Part shown: positions 4,633 through 6,328 of the stretch, in pieces
Layout of the letters: every line of letters begins with the position of its first letter
Position numbering within the stretch: the first letter of the stretch is position 1
Assembly (NCBI GenBank): GCA_041592975.1
Contig: JBFHOZ010000135.1
Coordinates: 1 to 6,328, forward strand
DNA from: BM707 sp041592975
GTDB lineage: Bacteria > Desulfobacterota > Desulfuromonadia > Desulfuromonadales > UBA2294
Reading direction: 5' to 3'
DNA length: 6,328 nucleotides
Translations under genes and position numbers: made by a program
Notes under the pieces: model-generated
What the model saw: the letters and a program-made list of their open reading frames with translations, nothing else
Databases searched by the model: none
Told to the model about the DNA's origin: nothing

Positions 4633-5796
4633 GTCTTCCTCCAGGCTCTTTTTGATCACCTCGAGCGCCAGACGCAACTGGGCCATGTTTTGCGGGGAGA
4701 CCTCGCCGTGCTCGAGCAGGTAGCTGCAGTAGCTGGCGACCACGGGCACCTCCCGGCCGTTTTCGACCAGGGTGCGGTAGGCCTTCCGGTCGACCGTTTC
4801 GGCCGTGGAGTCAGTCGCGACATCCGGAGCGAACGGGCGCAGCAGGCGGACGATGCGCTCGACCGGGGCGATGTGCCCGGTGGCGTAGAAGTCGCCCCAG
4901 AGGCTGTCGAGCTGCCGGGGCGCGGTGGCGGTTGTGGTCGTTTCCGGGGGCGCCATTGTCGCGGCGGCGGCGTGCCAGGCCGCCTGCTCTTCATCGAAGG
5001 TATCGGTCAGGGCCGGGATGCGGTAGCGGTTGATCGCCATCAGGGCGATAATGCCGTCACGGTCCTCCGGCGTCGCGTTGTAATGCCGGGCAAGGTGGTC
5101 CCATATCCAGGGGTTGTCCTCGAGCAGGCGGTCGGCGAAGGCGAGCAGCGCGGTGTTCTGCTGCATCCAGTCGAGATCCTTTTCGAAATACTGCAGCAGG
5201 CCGAAGAGGGCCTTGCCGACGTCGGGCTGGCGGAAGTAGTTGCGCATCCAGAAGGTGAAGAAGTCGAAGCTGACGAAATTGCCGCGCCGCTCGAACGGCA
5301 AAAAGCTGATGGTGCCGCTCTTAACGGCGGTCCTCTTCGCCTGGTGATCGGTGGCGGTGACGACGATCCGGTACTCCCCGAAGGGGTAGCTGTCGTCGAA
5401 GAACACCCGCAGCAGTTGCTGGTTGATGATGATGTAATGACTCCCCTTCACGCTCCCCTGGAAACCGAGGAGGTCCTCCCCCCGGTCGGCGGTCGGCTCG
5501 CCGTCCGGTCCGAAAAACTGCACGTCGTAGGTGATGTGGGCGTTGTTCAGGGGGGAGAGGGCGTAGTTCCTGAACAGCAGCCGCAGGGAGAAGGGCTGGC
5601 CGGGGTAGATGTTTTCCACCAGGTGAATGGTCGGCTGCAGCTCCGGCGGCATCTTCAGCCAGCTGTCGAGCCGCTCGTCGAGCGTCGGCGCGATATAGAG
5701 GTCGAACGCATCCTGTTTCGTCTGCGCCGCCGCCGGGGCGGCCAGCAGCAGCGACACGGCCAGCAGCAGGGCGGTGATGGTTGCGGAGGTCTTCAT
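4582..5796 (-). CDS. Exported protein of unknown function
   Basis: This 404-residue protein is not a family I recognise. Residues 1-24 form a signal peptide (basic start, Leu/Ala-rich core, A-P-A-A-A before Q25), so it is probably periplasmic or secreted; there is no lipobox. Residues about 55-168 read as a beta-sandwich, with a Y-P-G-Q-P-F-S-L-R start, alternating hydrophobic strands, and a G-E-Y-R-I-V-V-T-A-T-D strand typical of Ig-like domains. From about 180 on it is mostly helical, with many aromatic residues (W183, W210, W230, W232), broken by a Pro/Thr-rich linker (281-295) and ending in a charged helix. No catalytic motif was seen. The start at 5796 is chosen because it begins the signal peptide, lies 4 bp after the hydrolase stop, and has GGGA 9 nt upstream; ATG 5814 would overlap the hydrolase and lacks such a site. 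It appears to be the last gene of an operon with the hydrolase. Confidence 0.8.
   Translation of the reverse strand: MKTSATITALLLAVSLLLAAPAAAQTKQDAFDLYIAPTLDERLDSWLKMPPELQPTIHLVENIYPGQPFSLRLLFRNYALSPLNNAHITYDVQFFGPDGEPTADRGEDLLGFQGSVKGSHYIIINQQLLRVFFDDSYPFGEYRIVVTATDHQAKRTAVKSGTISFLPFERRGNFVSFDFFTFWMRNYFRQPDVGKALFGLLQYFEKDLDWMQQNTALLAFADRLLEDNPWIWDHLARHYNATPEDRDGIIALMAINRYRIPALTDTFDEEQAAWHAAAATMAPPETTTTATAPRQLDSLWGDFYATGHIAPVERIVRLLRPFAPDVATDSTAETVDRKAYRTLVENGREVPVVASYCSYLLEHGEVSPQNMAQLRLALEVIKKSLEEDKKNAPTSSEIGVPLRN
4599..4632 (+). terminator. Strong intrinsic terminator, plus strand
   Basis: CCCCTATCTC (4599-4608) pairs with GAGGTAGGGG (4613-4622): 10 bp with one G-T wobble and a GCTA loop, followed by CA and eight Ts (4625-4632). 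The T-tract exists only in the plus direction. It stops either the candidate small RNA or read-through from the permease, and it lies inside the 3' coding end of the opposite gene. Confidence 0.85.
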
Positions 5797-5800
5797 GGCG

Positions 5801-6328
5801 TCATGTCCCGTCATTGCGTCGTGGCGACGCGCGCAGCAGAAACTGCCGCCACGTCTGCCAGTAGTGACTGGTGTGCAGGTAATGGCCGTCGTTGTGGTCG
5901 GCCCCCTCGATCAAATAGAGCTGCTTCGGCTCCGGCGCGAGGGCGAACAGCTCCTTCCCCATGGATGCCGGGACGATGCTGTCGGCGGTGCCGTGAATCA
6001 GCAGCAGCGGCGTCTTCAGTCGCGGCATCTTCTCCCCGTTGTCGTACCTTGCGGCAATCAGCCAGCCGAGCAGGCGGTAGAGAATGGGGAAGTGCCTTTT
6101 CCCCATGGCGGCGACCGAGGTGAAGGGGCTCTCGAGGATCAAAGCCTTCGGCGGCGCCTCCAGCGCCATCTGCACGGCGACGGCCGCTCCGAGCGATCGG
6201 CCGAAATAGATGATGTCGCTCTGGTCGGCGCCGCGGTTTTTCAGCCAGGCAAGGGCGCCGCGGCCGTCATCGTAGAGTCCTCTCTCGCTCGCCTTCCCCT
6301 GGCTGCGTCCGTAGCCGCGGTAATCGAA
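5801..6328 (-). CDS. Alpha/beta hydrolase, ABHD13/Bem46-like (partial)
   Basis: This is the C-terminal 175 residues of an alpha/beta-hydrolase; the frame runs open to the right edge, so the N-terminus, with the oxyanion region, is outside. Numbering from the edge, the catalytic triad is complete: S45 in G-R-S-L-G, D116 in H-G-T-A-D-S-I-V-P, and H145 in G-A-D-H-N-D. The segments F-D-Y-R-G-Y-G-R-S at the edge and L-E-S-P-F-T-S-V after the nucleophile elbow are typical of the ABHD13/Bem46 branch, serine hydrolases that are usually soluble or carry an N-terminal anchor. The substrate is unknown. GTG 6175 and ATG 6169 fall after the nucleophile and cannot be the true start. The stop is 4 bp before the next gene, indicating translational coupling with the exported protein; a joint role at the cell envelope is possible but unproven. 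Confidence 0.9.
   Translation of the reverse strand, partial: FDYRGYGRSQGKASERGLYDDGRGALAWLKNRGADQSDIIYFGRSLGAAVAVQMALEAPPKALILESPFTSVAAMGKRHFPILYRLLGWLIAARYDNGEKMPRLKTPLLLIHGTADSIVPASMGKELFALAPEPKQLYLIEGADHNDGHYLHTSHYWQTWRQFLLRASPRRNDGT

Noticed and set aside
4495..6123. 542-codon plus-strand open frame covering the small-RNA candidate and the exported-protein gene
   Set aside because: Most of it is the antisense of the exported protein and hydrolase. Its start sits in the -10 element, without a ribosome binding site.

Overview
The window looks like chromosomal DNA from a GC-rich delta-type Gram-negative bacterium, most likely a Desulfuromonadales/Geobacter relative. The reasons are a REC-PilZ response regulator with a PilZ domain of the kind expanded in Myxococcus and Geobacter, a PAS histidine kinase, an outer-membrane-type lipoprotein, exported proteins with Gram-negative signal peptides, and a good sigma-54-like promoter. 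This placement is inference from protein style and base composition. There is no 16S or other phylogenetic marker.

Layout, left to right. Positions 1-84 hold no gene I can assign. A perfect 12-bp hairpin terminator (85-120) follows, usable from both sides. On the minus strand come a small BamE-like lipoprotein (152-469) and, upstream of it, a membrane-bound PAS histidine kinase (639-2081). A regulatory region of about 400 bp then separates the kinase from a divergent, plus-strand REC-PilZ response regulator (2544-3260). A plus-strand EamA/DMT permease follows (3384-4292). Beyond a short AT-rich gap, two minus-strand genes run toward it: an alpha/beta hydrolase cut by the right edge (5801-6328) and, 4 bp downstream of it, a 404-residue exported protein of unknown function (4582-5796).

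The kinase and the REC-PilZ protein are divergently transcribed from one control region and may form a two-component pair that turns a membrane signal into a c-di-GMP-linked output. The kinase has a good sigma-70 promoter (TTGACG-N17-TATAGT) with a 12-bp palindrome in its spacer. The regulator has a sigma-54-like -24/-12 element, with two dyad sequences about 110 and 166 bp upstream of the predicted start, where enhancer-binding proteins usually sit.

The least expected feature lies between the convergent permease and exported-protein genes. A perfect TATAAT is preceded by an exact tandem 11-bp repeat with the spacing of a PhoB/OmpR-family box. It is followed by about 130 nt of structured sequence and a strong intrinsic terminator lying inside the 3' coding end of the opposite gene. 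This looks like an unannotated, regulated small RNA gene.
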